Below are positions 42,344 to 51,946 of a DNA stretch of 64,000 nucleotides, in pieces. Each line of letters starts with the position of its first letter. Within the stretch, counting starts at the first letter, position 1. The position numbers and the translations under genes were made by a program. The notes under the pieces are model-generated. The model was not told where the DNA came from, did no database searches, and saw nothing but the letters and a program-made list of their open reading frames with translations. Source of the DNA: QGON01 sp963691905. Its GTDB lineage: Bacteria > Pseudomonadota > Gammaproteobacteria > Chromatiales > Chromatiaceae. Location of the stretch: contig OY829892.1 of NCBI GenBank assembly GCA_963691905.1, positions 620,001 through 684,000 of the forward strand, given 5' to 3'.

Positions 42344-42438
42344 CAATCATGGTGCGCGCGGCGCACCCTGCGTTCTGGTAGGGTGTGCTGTGCGCACCGG
42401 AATAGGCAATCATGGTGCGCGGCTTGCACCCTACGTTC
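42343..42438. repeat. Two direct copies of a 33-bp GC-rich repeat
   Basis: Units beginning gcaatcatggtgcgcg occur at 42343 and 42406, each ending in gcaccctgcgttc or gcaccctacgttc. The first contains a small palindrome ggtgcgc..gcgcacc, and gtagggtgtgctgtgcgcacc lies between them. They look like dispersed intergenic repeats after fbpC. Confidence 0.7.
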
Positions 42439-42496
42439 GTCTCATTTAGAGAAGCCACACCCCATGCCAACCACCACGACCTTCGAAACTTGAGTT

Positions 42497-42961
42497 ATGA
42501 ACTATACCGTCAGTGAAACATCGCTTCAGGTTCGCAAGAAAAACATCCTGTTGGGCGCCTTTTTCAGTCTGCTGCTGGTTACCGCCATCGTTGCCGGGCA
42601 TATGCGGTATCCCCAAACCTATGATGACGTACTGTTATGGTCCGTGGCCGCCTTTGTCATCCTCGGCAATCTCATCAACTACTACCGCTACAACCGCTAC
42701 CTTCGCCTGATCAGGGGTCACCGGATCGAGATAGATGGGGATAAGGTCTTATTCTGGACCAATGATGAGAAATCGGTTCTGGATGTGAAGGATGTCACCA
42801 TGCTCACCTTCTACCGCCGCAAGGGAGAGCTGCAGCATATCCAGCTGAAGCTGAAGAGCAACCGCGGCATACGTCTGGAGGGCTACGGAGAGCTGGAGCA
42901 GTTGGGCCGGGCTATCGCCGACAGGATCCCAAAAGAACAGGTGATCGGCAGAGAACCGTGA
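42497..42961 (+). CDS. Small inner-membrane protein of unknown function
   Basis: The predicted protein has 154 residues. Two membrane helices (about residues 17-35 and 45-65) are followed by a cytoplasmic domain of about 85 residues. That domain begins RLIRGHRIEIDGDKVLFWTNDEKSVLDVKDV and resembles a small PH-like beta fold. It is convergent with cti on the other strand. Function unknown; the layout recalls membrane proteins of the YdbT/PH type. Confidence 0.8.
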   Translation: MNYTVSETSLQVRKKNILLGAFFSLLLVTAIVAGHMRYPQTYDDVLLWSVAAFVILGNLINYYRYNRYLRLIRGHRIEIDGDKVLFWTNDEKSVLDVKDVTMLTFYRRKGELQHIQLKLKSNRGIRLEGYGELEQLGRAIADRIPKEQVIGREP

Positions 42962-43008
42962 GCGTTACGCATGCGGCAGACAAGGGACGAATGGAGATCT
43001 GATCAAGC

Positions 43009-45351
43009 CTATCGATTATCCAACCGGTTGTAATCAAACAGCCCGGACTCAACGGGTGCAGTCTTTCTATAGGCGGTATGCAGCCGGTCACTGTAGTCCC
43101 AAAAGCTGCCACTGGTACGCCTGATACCAAACCGGTCAAGCAGATCACTGTAATCGGCCTCATTGCTAATCGCTTCAACCTGGTCGACGAAGAGTGGCAG
43201 TTCCGTATGATCGATCCTGAGAAAGCTGTTGGGATAGGCACCGATGAACCCCGGCACCACCGTCAGGGTATCCTCTTCCGGCAGACGCGCCTTCTCCTCT
43301 TTGAACATGTGGGTGATGTTGATATGAGCATTGTTGTGGATCAGGGTGTAGTAGCGGCTCTCTCCTTCATTCAACCTAATCTCCATGAAACTGATCTGGG
43401 GCAGTAGTGAGGCCGTTAGCCCGTCCAGGCGCTGCAACCGTTCCATCTGCGTCGTAATCATCTGCCCATCGCGCACCTTGTCCAGCCGATAGCGGGATGC
43501 GTTCATCTCACCGAGATACTCCTTCAGCATGCCGAACAGCTCGGACTTGGGGTTATCTGTCAGGTAGGTGATCCCGGTATCCTGATCAAAATTGAGATGG
43601 CGCTCGTCGATGAACTCCTTGACCTTGTCATGAGCGCCGCGATACCAGTAGTCCCACTGTTCCCTGCGCACCTCTCTGGACAGCAGCATGAGGAAGTTGA
43701 ATTCACCGTCCATACGCAGAAAATCCATATAGAGCCGGGTGTTCAGCTGGTGTCCCGCATTGCCATAGACATCGAAGCCTGCCACCAGCAGATAGTGAAT
43801 CCGTTCGAACAGCGCATATCCGATGGCCCATGCGGTCTTGGGGTTCTCTCCCACCAGTCCTTCAACAACCGTCGCACTGTCAAAGTGGCGAAAGACCGTC
43901 AGCGCCGCGTTGCTATTGCCCCTCCAGGTTAGGTCGATATTGACATCCCCTGCATCGGGAAACTGCTCACGCATGTATTCCCGCTTCTCCTGCAGATAGG
44001 CCTTGCGGGATCTGGCGTACTTCAGCCAACTGAGCAGCGGGATCGAATTACTCTCATCCTGAGCAGGAAGGCGAAGATCATTGCTCTCCTTGAGCAGCAG
44101 CGCATTGCCTTCGTTTTGCATCACCGGACTATCCGGGTCGATGAAAAAGACCCAGAAATGGTCGTTGATTACGTTCAAGGCCACCTGTCCACGGCAGACC
44201 GGCCCTTTGATGAAACCATTGATAAAGTGGCGCGCATCATCCAGTAAAAAACGGTAACGGGCGTCCACCGGCAGTTCAGAGAATGCAATGAAAGGATTGG
44301 ACGCCACCTTCACCGCATAAGAGGGCAGCCGGGTGACGGGATAATCCGGTTGAATAAACAGCTCGCTCAGCCGCACCAATCGGGCTGGGCTCAAAGCGTA
44401 GGGTAGGTGGGTCTTTGCCAGGATGGTTGTCTTCACCCGCGCCAGGCGATAGTAGACCCGATCGACACCCGGATCGTCATAAGGCCGACGGGTCACGATC
44501 CGTTCAATGGACTCACCCGGCGGAGTGGCGGAGCGAACCAGCTTGAAGAATACCCGTCTGTCCAGATCCTCGAAATAGAGGTTGGCGACAAAAAGATGCT
44601 CGAAAAGGTAACGGCTCATCAACTGATGTTTCAGAGCATCACTATTGAGAAAATCCTCCCAGGCTGAAATCCGCTGCTGAATCTGATTTGACAGTGGTCT
44701 GCGATGGCCCGGCTCAGCCCCCTGAGCGAGCCAGTTGAGCAGTGTCCTGTACTCATCGTCCGCCAGTCCGGGCAGACCGTATGGCATGCCCCAGAGCGGG
44801 TAGTTGGCACTGAAACCGGCGAATTCGCTCTGCTTGGGACACTGCTGATCGCGGTCCAGTTTCAGGTCAAAACTCTCAGGCAGATGTTTTTCGTCCGGCA
44901 GGGGATGCAACTGTTTGAGCGCCAGCATACCGGCCATTACACTGTTTTCCAGATTGGCCCTGACGCTATTTTCCGCCTCGTTGAGAACCGGAAAAAATCC
45001 CTTTTCACGCCACTCCCCGTTTGTCTTTGCATCCTCGAAGAGGCGGGTGAGATTGGTAGAGATCAATCGAGTACCGTCATAGACCTCCTGCTTACTGCCG
45101 CCTCTTGCCAGTCCTTCATAGGCGCTCAGTTTGAGCTGACAGGGGGCGTCGTAACAGCCGTGACAGACCACACAGCGCTGCTCCAGGATCGGTTTGACCT
45201 GCTGCCGGTAATCGACCGGGGGTTGGTTTTTCGTTGTTTCCAGCATCTCTGCGAAGAGCGGCGTGAGGTCCGGCGTTTCCATTTGCGGACGCGATACCTG
45301 CCCACAGGCGGAGAGAAAGAAAAGTACAACAAGCGGATACAACCAGGGCAT
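43009..45351 (-). CDS. cti: Fatty acid cis/trans isomerase (periplasmic, c-type haem)
   Basis: The predicted protein has 780 residues. A lipoprotein signal ends in FLSACGQ (Cys16). The haem-binding motif CVVCHG (Cys60, Cys63, His64) is followed by CYDAPCQLKLSAYEG, a Cti hallmark. Later blocks GMPYGLPGLADDEYRTLLNWLAQGA and PDSPVMQNEGNALLLKESNDLRLPAQD also fit the family. It converts cis to trans unsaturated fatty acids in membrane phospholipids during solvent, heat or metal stress. It is monocistronic. Confidence 0.95.
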   Translation of the reverse strand: MPWLYPLVVLFFLSACGQVSRPQMETPDLTPLFAEMLETTKNQPPVDYRQQVKPILEQRCVVCHGCYDAPCQLKLSAYEGLARGGSKQEVYDGTRLISTNLTRLFEDAKTNGEWREKGFFPVLNEAENSVRANLENSVMAGMLALKQLHPLPDEKHLPESFDLKLDRDQQCPKQSEFAGFSANYPLWGMPYGLPGLADDEYRTLLNWLAQGAEPGHRRPLSNQIQQRISAWEDFLNSDALKHQLMSRYLFEHLFVANLYFEDLDRRVFFKLVRSATPPGESIERIVTRRPYDDPGVDRVYYRLARVKTTILAKTHLPYALSPARLVRLSELFIQPDYPVTRLPSYAVKVASNPFIAFSELPVDARYRFLLDDARHFINGFIKGPVCRGQVALNVINDHFWVFFIDPDSPVMQNEGNALLLKESNDLRLPAQDESNSIPLLSWLKYARSRKAYLQEKREYMREQFPDAGDVNIDLTWRGNSNAALTVFRHFDSATVVEGLVGENPKTAWAIGYALFERIHYLLVAGFDVYGNAGHQLNTRLYMDFLRMDGEFNFLMLLSREVRREQWDYWYRGAHDKVKEFIDERHLNFDQDTGITYLTDNPKSELFGMLKEYLGEMNASRYRLDKVRDGQMITTQMERLQRLDGLTASLLPQISFMEIRLNEGESRYYTLIHNNAHINITHMFKEEKARLPEEDTLTVVPGFIGAYPNSFLRIDHTELPLFVDQVEAISNEADYSDLLDRFGIRRTSGSFWDYSDRLHTAYRKTAPVESGLFDYNRLDNR

Positions 45352-45400
45352 GACTACAACTCTCTTCCTGAGATGGACTCACTCAACGTGCCAACCAACA

Positions 45401-47230
45401 TCACGCCACTTCAGTGGACGAAACTGCCTTTGCATCAGTCAAATCAGCAATCTGCTTCATGTACTCCCCATATTGGGGTTCATCTTGACCGGCATAGTTT
45501 AAATTCTTGAACAGGCCGGTCAACCGGGTGAAATGACCGCGCGCATCATCCTTGTCGGTGAAGACATAGGTGTTGCCGACAATCTCATAGACCCGATTAA
45601 ATATCTCGGCCTGACGCTGCAGAGTAGAATTGGAATCCACTTTGTCGAAGGCATCCTGCTGCAGAAAAACCATATCGAGGAAAAGGGCCTTCTGCTGCCA
45701 GACAAAATCCTTCAGGGTAATACCCTCCTCACCAGTCACCTGCATCATCTGGGTGACGCGTTCCCCCTTTGCCAGGAGATCGGTCATCTCCGCCACCCGG
45801 TCGCTCCATCCCGGCGATATATTCGACTCATACCAGGAGCGAAGCTGCTCGTGGTAACGGGACCAGGAGAGCAGGGGATCGACAGCCGGATAGAATCGTT
45901 TGTAGGCCCGTTCCGCACTCAGACCGAGAAAACATTTGACGGTGCCCAGAGTCGACTGGGTAACCGGCTCCTCGAAGTTACCACCCGCCGGTGAGACAGT
46001 GCCGATCATGGTCAGGCTACCCACCGAACCATCATTGGTCTGCATCATGCCGGCCCGTTCATAGATACTGCGCACGGATGAATCGAGATAGGCGGGAAAG
46101 GCCTCCTCGCCCGGGATCTCCTCCATGCGTCCGGAAGTCTCGCGCATCGCCTGCGCCCAACGGGAGGTGGAATCAGCAATCAGCAGCACATCGAATCCCA
46201 TCTGCCGATAGTATTCCCCCAGGGTGATGCCGGTGTAGATCGAGGCCTCCCGCGCCGCGACAGGCATGGAAGAGGTATTGCAGATGATGATGGTGCGATC
46301 CATCAAAGAGCCGCCGGTGCGGGGATCGTTCATCTTGGGAAATTCCGAGATGGTCTCCACCACCTCGCCGGCCCGCTCACCACAGGCCACCACGATCACC
46401 ACGTCCACTGCAGAAAAACGGGAGATGAGACTCTGCAGGACCGTTTTCCCGGCGCCGAACGGACCAGGAATACAGCCGGTGCCACCGCGGGCGATGGGGA
46501 AGAAGGTATCGATCAGACGCTGTCCGGTGATCAACGGCTCATCGGGAAAGAGCCGTTTGCTGCTACCGCGCCGGGTCAACCGCTCAGGCAGCGCCCGGCG
46601 CACCGGCCACTCCTGCGCCAAAGTGACCGCACGCTCCCGGCCCTTTTGATCCCGGATACGCGCCACCGGAATATCCACCGTGAAGGTGCCCTGCTGAATC
46701 CAGCTCACTGTCACCTCGTCCCGTTCACCGAACGGCACCATGATCTTGTGGGTAAAGCGCCCCTCCTGCACTGTGCCAAGGGTATCGCCGGGACGCAGCA
46801 CCGTCCCGGTCTCCACGCAGGGCACGAAAGACCAGTGACTGGTCTGATCCAGGGCGGGGAGATCCACGCCGCGGGGCAGAAAGTTACCGAAATTGATGGC
46901 GAGACCTTCAAGGGGATTCTGCAGACCATCGTAGACCTGCCCCAGCAGGCCCGGACCCAGGGTTACCGAAAGCATCCTGCCGGACTGCTCCACGGGATCA
47001 CCAATACCGACAGCCCGGGTGCTCTCGAACACCTGCGCCACTGCGCGGCGCCCCTCGACCCGCAACACCTCTGCCTTGAGGCGCTCCTGTCTGCCCTCGA
47101 CCTGACGGTGCGGCAGGACATAGATCACTTCATTCTTCACCAGCGGCTGGCCACCGGTTTCCGGCACCTCGATGGTGATAATGTCCTCCTGAACGGCGAC
47201 CACCTCGGCCAGTTTGTCGGCATCGGTCAT
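45401..47230 (-). CDS. ntpA: V/A-type ATPase catalytic subunit A
   Basis: The predicted protein has 609 residues from ATG 47230; a longer frame to 47272 lacks support. Marks of the catalytic subunit are the P-loop GPFGAGKTVLQ near residue 260, the non-homologous insertion region (residues about 115-190), GERAGEVVETISEFP, and SRWAQAMRETSGRMEEIPGEEAFPAYL. It hydrolyses or makes ATP in the peripheral head together with subunit B. All other ATPase genes lie 6.4 kb away at 53.6-59.3 kb, with A on the same strand but downstream of them. This is unusual, since A and B normally adjoin. Confidence 0.96.
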   Translation of the reverse strand: MTDADKLAEVVAVQEDIITIEVPETGGQPLVKNEVIYVLPHRQVEGRQERLKAEVLRVEGRRAVAQVFESTRAVGIGDPVEQSGRMLSVTLGPGLLGQVYDGLQNPLEGLAINFGNFLPRGVDLPALDQTSHWSFVPCVETGTVLRPGDTLGTVQEGRFTHKIMVPFGERDEVTVSWIQQGTFTVDIPVARIRDQKGRERAVTLAQEWPVRRALPERLTRRGSSKRLFPDEPLITGQRLIDTFFPIARGGTGCIPGPFGAGKTVLQSLISRFSAVDVVIVVACGERAGEVVETISEFPKMNDPRTGGSLMDRTIIICNTSSMPVAAREASIYTGITLGEYYRQMGFDVLLIADSTSRWAQAMRETSGRMEEIPGEEAFPAYLDSSVRSIYERAGMMQTNDGSVGSLTMIGTVSPAGGNFEEPVTQSTLGTVKCFLGLSAERAYKRFYPAVDPLLSWSRYHEQLRSWYESNISPGWSDRVAEMTDLLAKGERVTQMMQVTGEEGITLKDFVWQQKALFLDMVFLQQDAFDKVDSNSTLQRQAEIFNRVYEIVGNTYVFTDKDDARGHFTRLTGLFKNLNYAGQDEPQYGEYMKQIADLTDAKAVSSTEVA

Positions 47231-47571
47231 GTCTGAGATCCCATTTTTCGACAATAACTCACAGATTGGCAACGAACCCTATTCCGGGCCAGTACTATTA
47301 AGGTACTGCCACAAGAGCGGATTTTCCAGCCACAGTATAGACGCGACAGGGTATATCCGCCCATACACAGCAGCTTTTCCAATCACGGCTCAAGCAGAAA
47401 TCTTGCGCTTCCCCTGAAATCTTCCCAATTGAGAACCCCGTTCACTATCTCTCTCAATTTTGACTGCTACACTTGAGACTCAAAGGCTGCTTGCAGGAAG
47501 CAATTCAGTCGCTGAAATCAGCATAATTTTGAGGAATACCAAGCCAGCATCGATGTAACAATGATAGGGTA
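47231..47571. other. Intergenic region, 341 bp, divergent
   Basis: This stretch lies between the ATPase A gene (minus) and a secreted-protein gene (plus). No ORF with family features and no clear palindrome were seen. It should hold promoters for both neighbours. Confidence 0.35.
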
Positions 47572-48378
47572 ATGAGCGTGAAAACCGGATTAACACATCG
47601 ACTACTATGCATCCTGGCCCTCCTCATGGTCACGGCTATCGCGGTGGCTGATGATTCCTCACTCAACCGGGATGGAGTGGGCGACAATGTGAGCAGTCTG
47701 CTCACTCCGGACAACGCCAATCTTCTCATGGACGACTACAGCCTTCCCCTCTCTGGCGCCTATTCATTGCAGATCGACAGAACCCTGGGAAACTTCGAAG
47801 ACGACAGCGTAACCGGAATTGGCGGGCACGTCTTCTGGAGCGACCCGCAACAGGGTCTGCTCGATGCCAGCGCCTCCACCCTCCAGTGGGGTACGGCTAA
47901 CGTCAACCGGTTTGGCCTGGACGGAAAGTGGTACAACTCCATTACCACCCTCAGCGGAGGTGTGGAGTATCAGACCGGGGACGTGGACAATCAATTCAAC
48001 CTCTTTGCCGACATCGGTCTCTACCCATTCGAGATCCTCTCTATTCAGGGCGGCGCGGCGCAGATCAACGGCGAGCCAATGGGGCACTTGGGATTTGAAG
48101 TGCAACCTGCTGCCGACGCCATGCCGGGCCTGACCCTACTGGGATCGGCGGCGATGGGAAAAAATGACCACGAGTATATCTTTCTGGGACTACGCTACTC
48201 TTTCGGTTCGAACGGTCGTCTTATCGACCGACATCGCAACAACCCCTCTCTGCTCTTCAGCTCCAGAAGGTTCGGCACTGACCTCTATTCGATCAAAACA
48301 GAACGCGAAAAGAGCAACGAGACACTCTCATCAACCGAACTGGGTTTTGATGGCGTAACCCAAAGCAAGACACCTTAA
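47572..48378 (+). CDS. Secreted protein of unknown function, beta-rich
   Basis: The predicted protein has 268 residues. A signal peptide (hydrophobic stretch to AIAVADD) ends near residue 26; a GTG at 47578 is an alternative start. The mature part has alternating beta-type segments (GTANVNRFGLDGKWYNSITTLSGGVEYQTG, FNLFADIGLYPFEILSIQGGAAQ, YIFLGLRYSFGSNG) like an outer-membrane barrel or inverse-autotransporter-type barrel. The C-terminal 50 residues are polar. Its stop overlaps the convergent metallopeptidase gene by four bases. No family recognised. Confidence 0.75.
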   Translation: MSVKTGLTHRLLCILALLMVTAIAVADDSSLNRDGVGDNVSSLLTPDNANLLMDDYSLPLSGAYSLQIDRTLGNFEDDSVTGIGGHVFWSDPQQGLLDASASTLQWGTANVNRFGLDGKWYNSITTLSGGVEYQTGDVDNQFNLFADIGLYPFEILSIQGGAAQINGEPMGHLGFEVQPAADAMPGLTLLGSAAMGKNDHEYIFLGLRYSFGSNGRLIDRHRNNPSLLFSSRRFGTDLYSIKTEREKSNETLSSTELGFDGVTQSKTP

Positions 48379-49163
48379 TCACCCTCAATCCAACCGATCT
48401 CACGCGCTGTCGCCTTTCCCACCAGACACTGCCGCAGGCCTGACGCCATCTCCACCACGTCTTCGGACAGCATCACCCGCCCAGCCATGATTTCACAACG
48501 GCGTTGGGGAAATAAAGGCTTTCTACCGGGTTCAGCGAAACCTTCAGGATATCGAGGCACACCACCCGGACCATATTTATCGGTGGCACCCACTGTGTGC
48601 AGCAACTCATGGGTTATCACAAGGTTGTTCCTCGCGTTCTGAGACTCATCCGCATAGGCATACACGAGACCCAGTAACCCTTTCTGCAAACCGAGTGAGT
48701 GCACCAAAGGCACTCCGCCATCTGGCTGTTGATAACGCACGAAGATCCTCACCCGTTCCCGGTTTGAAACATCATCGGGAGTATGTTTCCAGGCCCAATA
48801 GCGCATTCTCAGACTCCAGAAGACATTGCTCAACACGTTCGCACCTATTTCAGGAGGTTCGGGGGGCACGGAAGACACCAAGGGGCCAATGCGAGTAAGG
48901 GTCGGCGGATCAGCCAGCAAGTCGTACTTTTCACCATGACGTCCGGTGAATCTGTCGATGGGCGAAAAATCCGCATTGGTCAGTCCTTTGATGTAAACGG
49001 CGGTTCCCGCATCCCCATCACCATTGACGGGAAAGACCATCACCTCCAGCGGATCAATCCAGTCTGTTGAATCCAGGCGCTGGCCGTGAGTATAAATAGC
49101 CGTTGTGGCTAGAAGAATCAGCAGAAGCAGGACACGAAAGTTTCGAAAACTGAACAACTTCAT
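48375..49163 (-). CDS. Membrane-anchored HELLH zinc metallopeptidase-like protein
   Basis: The predicted protein has 262 residues from ATG 49163; a TTG at 49169 is possible. A signal anchor or signal peptide lies at residues 8-28. The zinc motif is HELLHTVGATDKYGPGG with the following PRYPEGFAEP and PQRRCEIMAGR, a pattern I recognise from uncharacterised bacterial proteins. HExxH with a downstream Asp/Glu suggests a real metal site, acting in the periplasm. The substrate is unknown. It is convergent with the secreted beta-rich protein and divergent from soxX. Confidence 0.8.
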   Translation of the reverse strand: MKLFSFRNFRVLLLLILLATTAIYTHGQRLDSTDWIDPLEVMVFPVNGDGDAGTAVYIKGLTNADFSPIDRFTGRHGEKYDLLADPPTLTRIGPLVSSVPPEPPEIGANVLSNVFWSLRMRYWAWKHTPDDVSNRERVRIFVRYQQPDGGVPLVHSLGLQKGLLGLVYAYADESQNARNNLVITHELLHTVGATDKYGPGGVPRYPEGFAEPGRKPLFPQRRCEIMAGRVMLSEDVVEMASGLRQCLVGKATAREIGWIEGD

Positions 49164-49446
49164 CTGCAATACATCCGGGTTAAATCAAACACATCAGCCC
49201 CTAATTTTTTATGATTACAACCTAACTATGCGACAAATAAGGAAATTTATTAAGGTAAACCGCTATACGATTTCCTGATTATTCCACTTTCCTCACTTCC
49301 TTTTCCGCGTCACAATCACTACAGTCATGTTTGATTGTCCATTAGAGACAACGACTACTCAATTTCCGGTTCCTCTTCTATTCGACTCACCCTGTGATGA
49401 ATGCGGGGTTCCGGACACTATCGTTCCACCAAGATTGGAGGATGTA

Positions 49447-49815
49447 ATGACAATGAGCACTAAACTGCTTGGAATAGCCAGCGCCGGCGTACTGCTGGCT
49501 GGGCAACTGGCGCTGGTTCCCGTAGCCTCGGCAGCAGGCTCCAGCATGGTCGAAGAGGGCAAGAATATCGCCTTCACCCGTAAAAAAGGCAACTGCCTGG
49601 CCTGCCACATAATGGCAGGCGGCAAAGCGGCAGGCAATATTGCTCCACCGCTGGGCGCCATGCAGTCCCGCTTTAAAAGCAAAGCGGAACTCAAGGCTCA
49701 GATTGCGGATGCCACCGTGAAAAACCCGGAAACCTCTATGCCGCCGTTCGGCCGGCACAAGATCCTCTCAGACGCTGAAATCGACAAAGTCGTCGAGTTC
49801 GTCTGGTCCCTGTGA
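49447..49815 (+). CDS. soxX: Sulfur oxidation c-type cytochrome SoxX
   Basis: The predicted protein has 122 residues. The ATG at 49447 follows GGAGG at five bases. A signal peptide ends at ASAAG near residue 30. Haem is bound by CLACH (Cys50, Cys53, His54), with the likely distal Met98 in ETSMPPFG. With SoxA it forms the SoxXA complex that joins thiosulfate to the SoxYZ carrier in the periplasm. First gene of soxXAKL. Confidence 0.95.
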   Translation: MTMSTKLLGIASAGVLLAGQLALVPVASAAGSSMVEEGKNIAFTRKKGNCLACHIMAGGKAAGNIAPPLGAMQSRFKSKAELKAQIADATVKNPETSMPPFGRHKILSDAEIDKVVEFVWSL

Positions 49816-49867
49816 GAGATCCACTCTTGAGCCACCGAACCCTACTTGGTTGGAGATTAATCAGATC

Positions 49868-50704
49868 ATGAAACACCTACTGAAAAAGATTGCGATGTTG
49901 GCTGTTGCCGGCGGTATTGCGGCATCGGCACAGGCATCCCCGGAAGCAGATCGCGAAGCCTTCCAGAATTTTTACAAGAACCGCTTTGCCAGTGTGCCAA
50001 TGGAAGAATACCCCAATGGCGTCTACTCCATCGATCCTGTCGGACGTGAAAACTGGGAAGCCATTGAAGAGTTTTCACCCTACGAAACTTTCATCGATGA
50101 TGGCCAGGAAATGTGGGAAAAGCCCTTTGCCAACGGCAAAACCTACAAGGACTGCTTTGCTGACGGGCCTGCCATTGCAGGCATCTATCCCCTCTGGGAC
50201 AAGAAGAACGGCATGGTCATGACCCTGCCCCTGGCCCTCAACAAATGCCGCGAGGCCAACGGTGAGAAGCCCCTGAAATACAAAAAGGGCTCCATCAACG
50301 CTATCACCTCCTACATTGCCTTCGCGTCACGCGGTCAGAAGACCAACGTGATCATCCCGAAAGATGACCCTCGCGCACTGGAGGCCTACGAGAAGGGCAA
50401 AAAGTTCTACTATACCCGCCGCGGTCAGTTGAACTTCTCCTGCGCCAACTGCCATCTGCAGAACGCCGGCATGAGTATTCGCTCCGAAGTCCTTGGACCG
50501 GCCCTCGGCCACACCACCCACTTTCCGATCTATCGCTCCAAATGGGGCGGCATGGGCACCCTTCATCGCCGCGTTACCGGATGCAACAAACAGGTACGGG
50601 CCAAACCTTTCAAGGCGCAGGGTGAGCAGTACCGTAACCTTGAATATTTCCTCACCTACATGAGCAATGGCCTCGAGCTGAACGGTCCGGGCGCACGGAA
50701 ATAG
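49868..50704 (+). CDS. soxA: L-cysteine S-thiosulfotransferase subunit SoxA (monohaem type)
   Basis: The predicted protein has 278 residues from ATG 49868; a TTG at 49850 is less likely. A signal peptide ends near AQASPEA. Haem is bound by CANCH (Cys192, Cys195, His196). The active-site cysteine is Cys239 in VTGCNKQ. The N-terminal haem of diheme SoxA is absent and replaced by cysteines Cys96 and Cys127, which probably form a disulfide. This places it among monohaem SoxAX enzymes that often work with SoxK, encoded next. Confidence 0.96.
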   Translation: MKHLLKKIAMLAVAGGIAASAQASPEADREAFQNFYKNRFASVPMEEYPNGVYSIDPVGRENWEAIEEFSPYETFIDDGQEMWEKPFANGKTYKDCFADGPAIAGIYPLWDKKNGMVMTLPLALNKCREANGEKPLKYKKGSINAITSYIAFASRGQKTNVIIPKDDPRALEAYEKGKKFYYTRRGQLNFSCANCHLQNAGMSIRSEVLGPALGHTTHFPIYRSKWGGMGTLHRRVTGCNKQVRAKPFKAQGEQYRNLEYFLTYMSNGLELNGPGARK

Positions 50705-50733
50705 TCAGGCAACAGAGAGATTCGGAGTACACT

Positions 50734-51078
50734 ATGCAAAACAAAATGATTGGTTATGTAATGATCCTGGCTGTGCTGCTCTTCGGCGGGTTGAGCACTG
50801 TCCAAGCGGGAGACGCGGCGAAAGCCCCCAATCCCGAAGCCGCCAAGGTCGAAAAGATGATCGCCGACGCCGATAAGGCGCGCAAGAGAGCCGCCTCAGC
50901 GGAAGGCGAATGGCGTGATGTCGGCAAGATGCTGAAAAAGGCCAAGGCCGCACTGGCAAAGGGTGACTATAAAACCGCCAAAAAACTTGCGGCAAAGGCA
51001 AAGTCACAGAGCGAAATGGGATACAAACAGGCAGTCGCGCAGAAAGATCTGAAGATGCCTTCATACCTCAAATATTGA
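50734..51078 (+). CDS. soxK: SoxXA-binding protein SoxK
   Basis: The predicted protein has 114 residues: a signal peptide to VQAGD (near residue 25) and a short Ala/Lys-rich helical mature part with ADKARKRAASAEGEW and ALAKGDYKTAKKLAAKAKSQSEMGYKQA. This is the SoxK/SAXB type that completes the SoxAXK complex. It sits 29 bp after soxA. Confidence 0.92.
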   Translation: MQNKMIGYVMILAVLLFGGLSTVQAGDAAKAPNPEAAKVEKMIADADKARKRAASAEGEWRDVGKMLKKAKAALAKGDYKTAKKLAAKAKSQSEMGYKQAVAQKDLKMPSYLKY

Positions 51079-51109
51079 TCACGACTTTCCTATCAGGAGG
51101 AAGTTCATA

Positions 51110-51781
51110 ATGAAATATGCCAAGGCATTGATAAGACTCGCTCTGGTTGGCGGAATTGCGCTCTCTGGAGCAGCGATGGCTGACCATGGCAACAATATCA
51201 CTTCGACACTGCACTCGGTCGATGTGATGCACAATGGAAAGAGCGTCACTATTGAGAGAAGCAGTGACAAGAACGCCACGGTTCCCAAGGCCTACAATAA
51301 GATCGCTCGCCACTGCCCACCTTTCTGCATCCAACCGATGCCGTTGGGCCAGGGTATTGAAACCCTGGGTGAGCTGGAGGTTCTGGGTTACCTGAAGCGG
51401 GGTGCCAACGGAGACCGCACCGTAATGGTGATCGACTCACGCACCCCTGAATGGATGGCTCGCGGCACCATTCCAGGCTCGACCAATATTCCCTGGAACA
51501 AGATCAATGTCGACGTTGAAGGCTCCTTCGCAATCGACGCTGAGGCAGAGACCTTGCAAGGTATTTTGACGGATACATTCGGTGCAAGGCTGGTAAAGGG
51601 CAGTTGGGATTTCCGTAATGCCAAGACCCTGGCATTTTTCTGCAACGGCGCCTGGTGCCCGCAGTCAGCGGTCAATGTCAAGACCTTGATCAGACTGGGT
51701 TATCCGGCCTACAAGCTGAAGTGGTATCGCGGCGGCATGCAGTCCTGGGTTAGCCTGGGGCTGACCACGGTCAACCACTAA
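51110..51781 (+). CDS. soxL: Periplasmic rhodanese-like protein SoxL
   Basis: The predicted protein has 223 residues with a signal peptide ending near AAMADHG. The rhodanese domain has IDSRTPEWMARGTIPGSTNIPW and the active-site loop FFCNGAWCPQS (Cys178). An extra CPPFC pair at 69-73 could form a redox-active disulfide. It may move sulfane sulfur or reset SoxYZ. It has a good AGGAGG ribosome-binding site and is followed by a terminator. Confidence 0.92.
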   Translation: MKYAKALIRLALVGGIALSGAAMADHGNNITSTLHSVDVMHNGKSVTIERSSDKNATVPKAYNKIARHCPPFCIQPMPLGQGIETLGELEVLGYLKRGANGDRTVMVIDSRTPEWMARGTIPGSTNIPWNKINVDVEGSFAIDAEAETLQGILTDTFGARLVKGSWDFRNAKTLAFFCNGAWCPQSAVNVKTLIRLGYPAYKLKWYRGGMQSWVSLGLTTVNH

Positions 51782-51797
51782 ACCACACCCCACGGCA

Positions 51798-51831
51798 AAA
51801 ACTCCGGCGCCTTCAAGGCGCTGGAGCTTTT
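51798..51831 (+). terminator. Rho-independent terminator after soxL
   Basis: A stem of ctccggcgcct with aggcgctggag (one G-T pair) has a 3-base loop and is followed by cttttacc. It lies 17 bp after the soxL stop and ends the soxXAKL unit. Confidence 0.8.
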
Positions 51832-51946
51832 ACCCCTCTCCCCGCAAGTCTTCCATCAGAAATGGTTTGATAGTCGGTAATAATCCTTCAAATTCCAAGC
51901 GGATTAAGTTAGCATTTCGCCGATACCCCGTTTGGAGACCGGTCGC

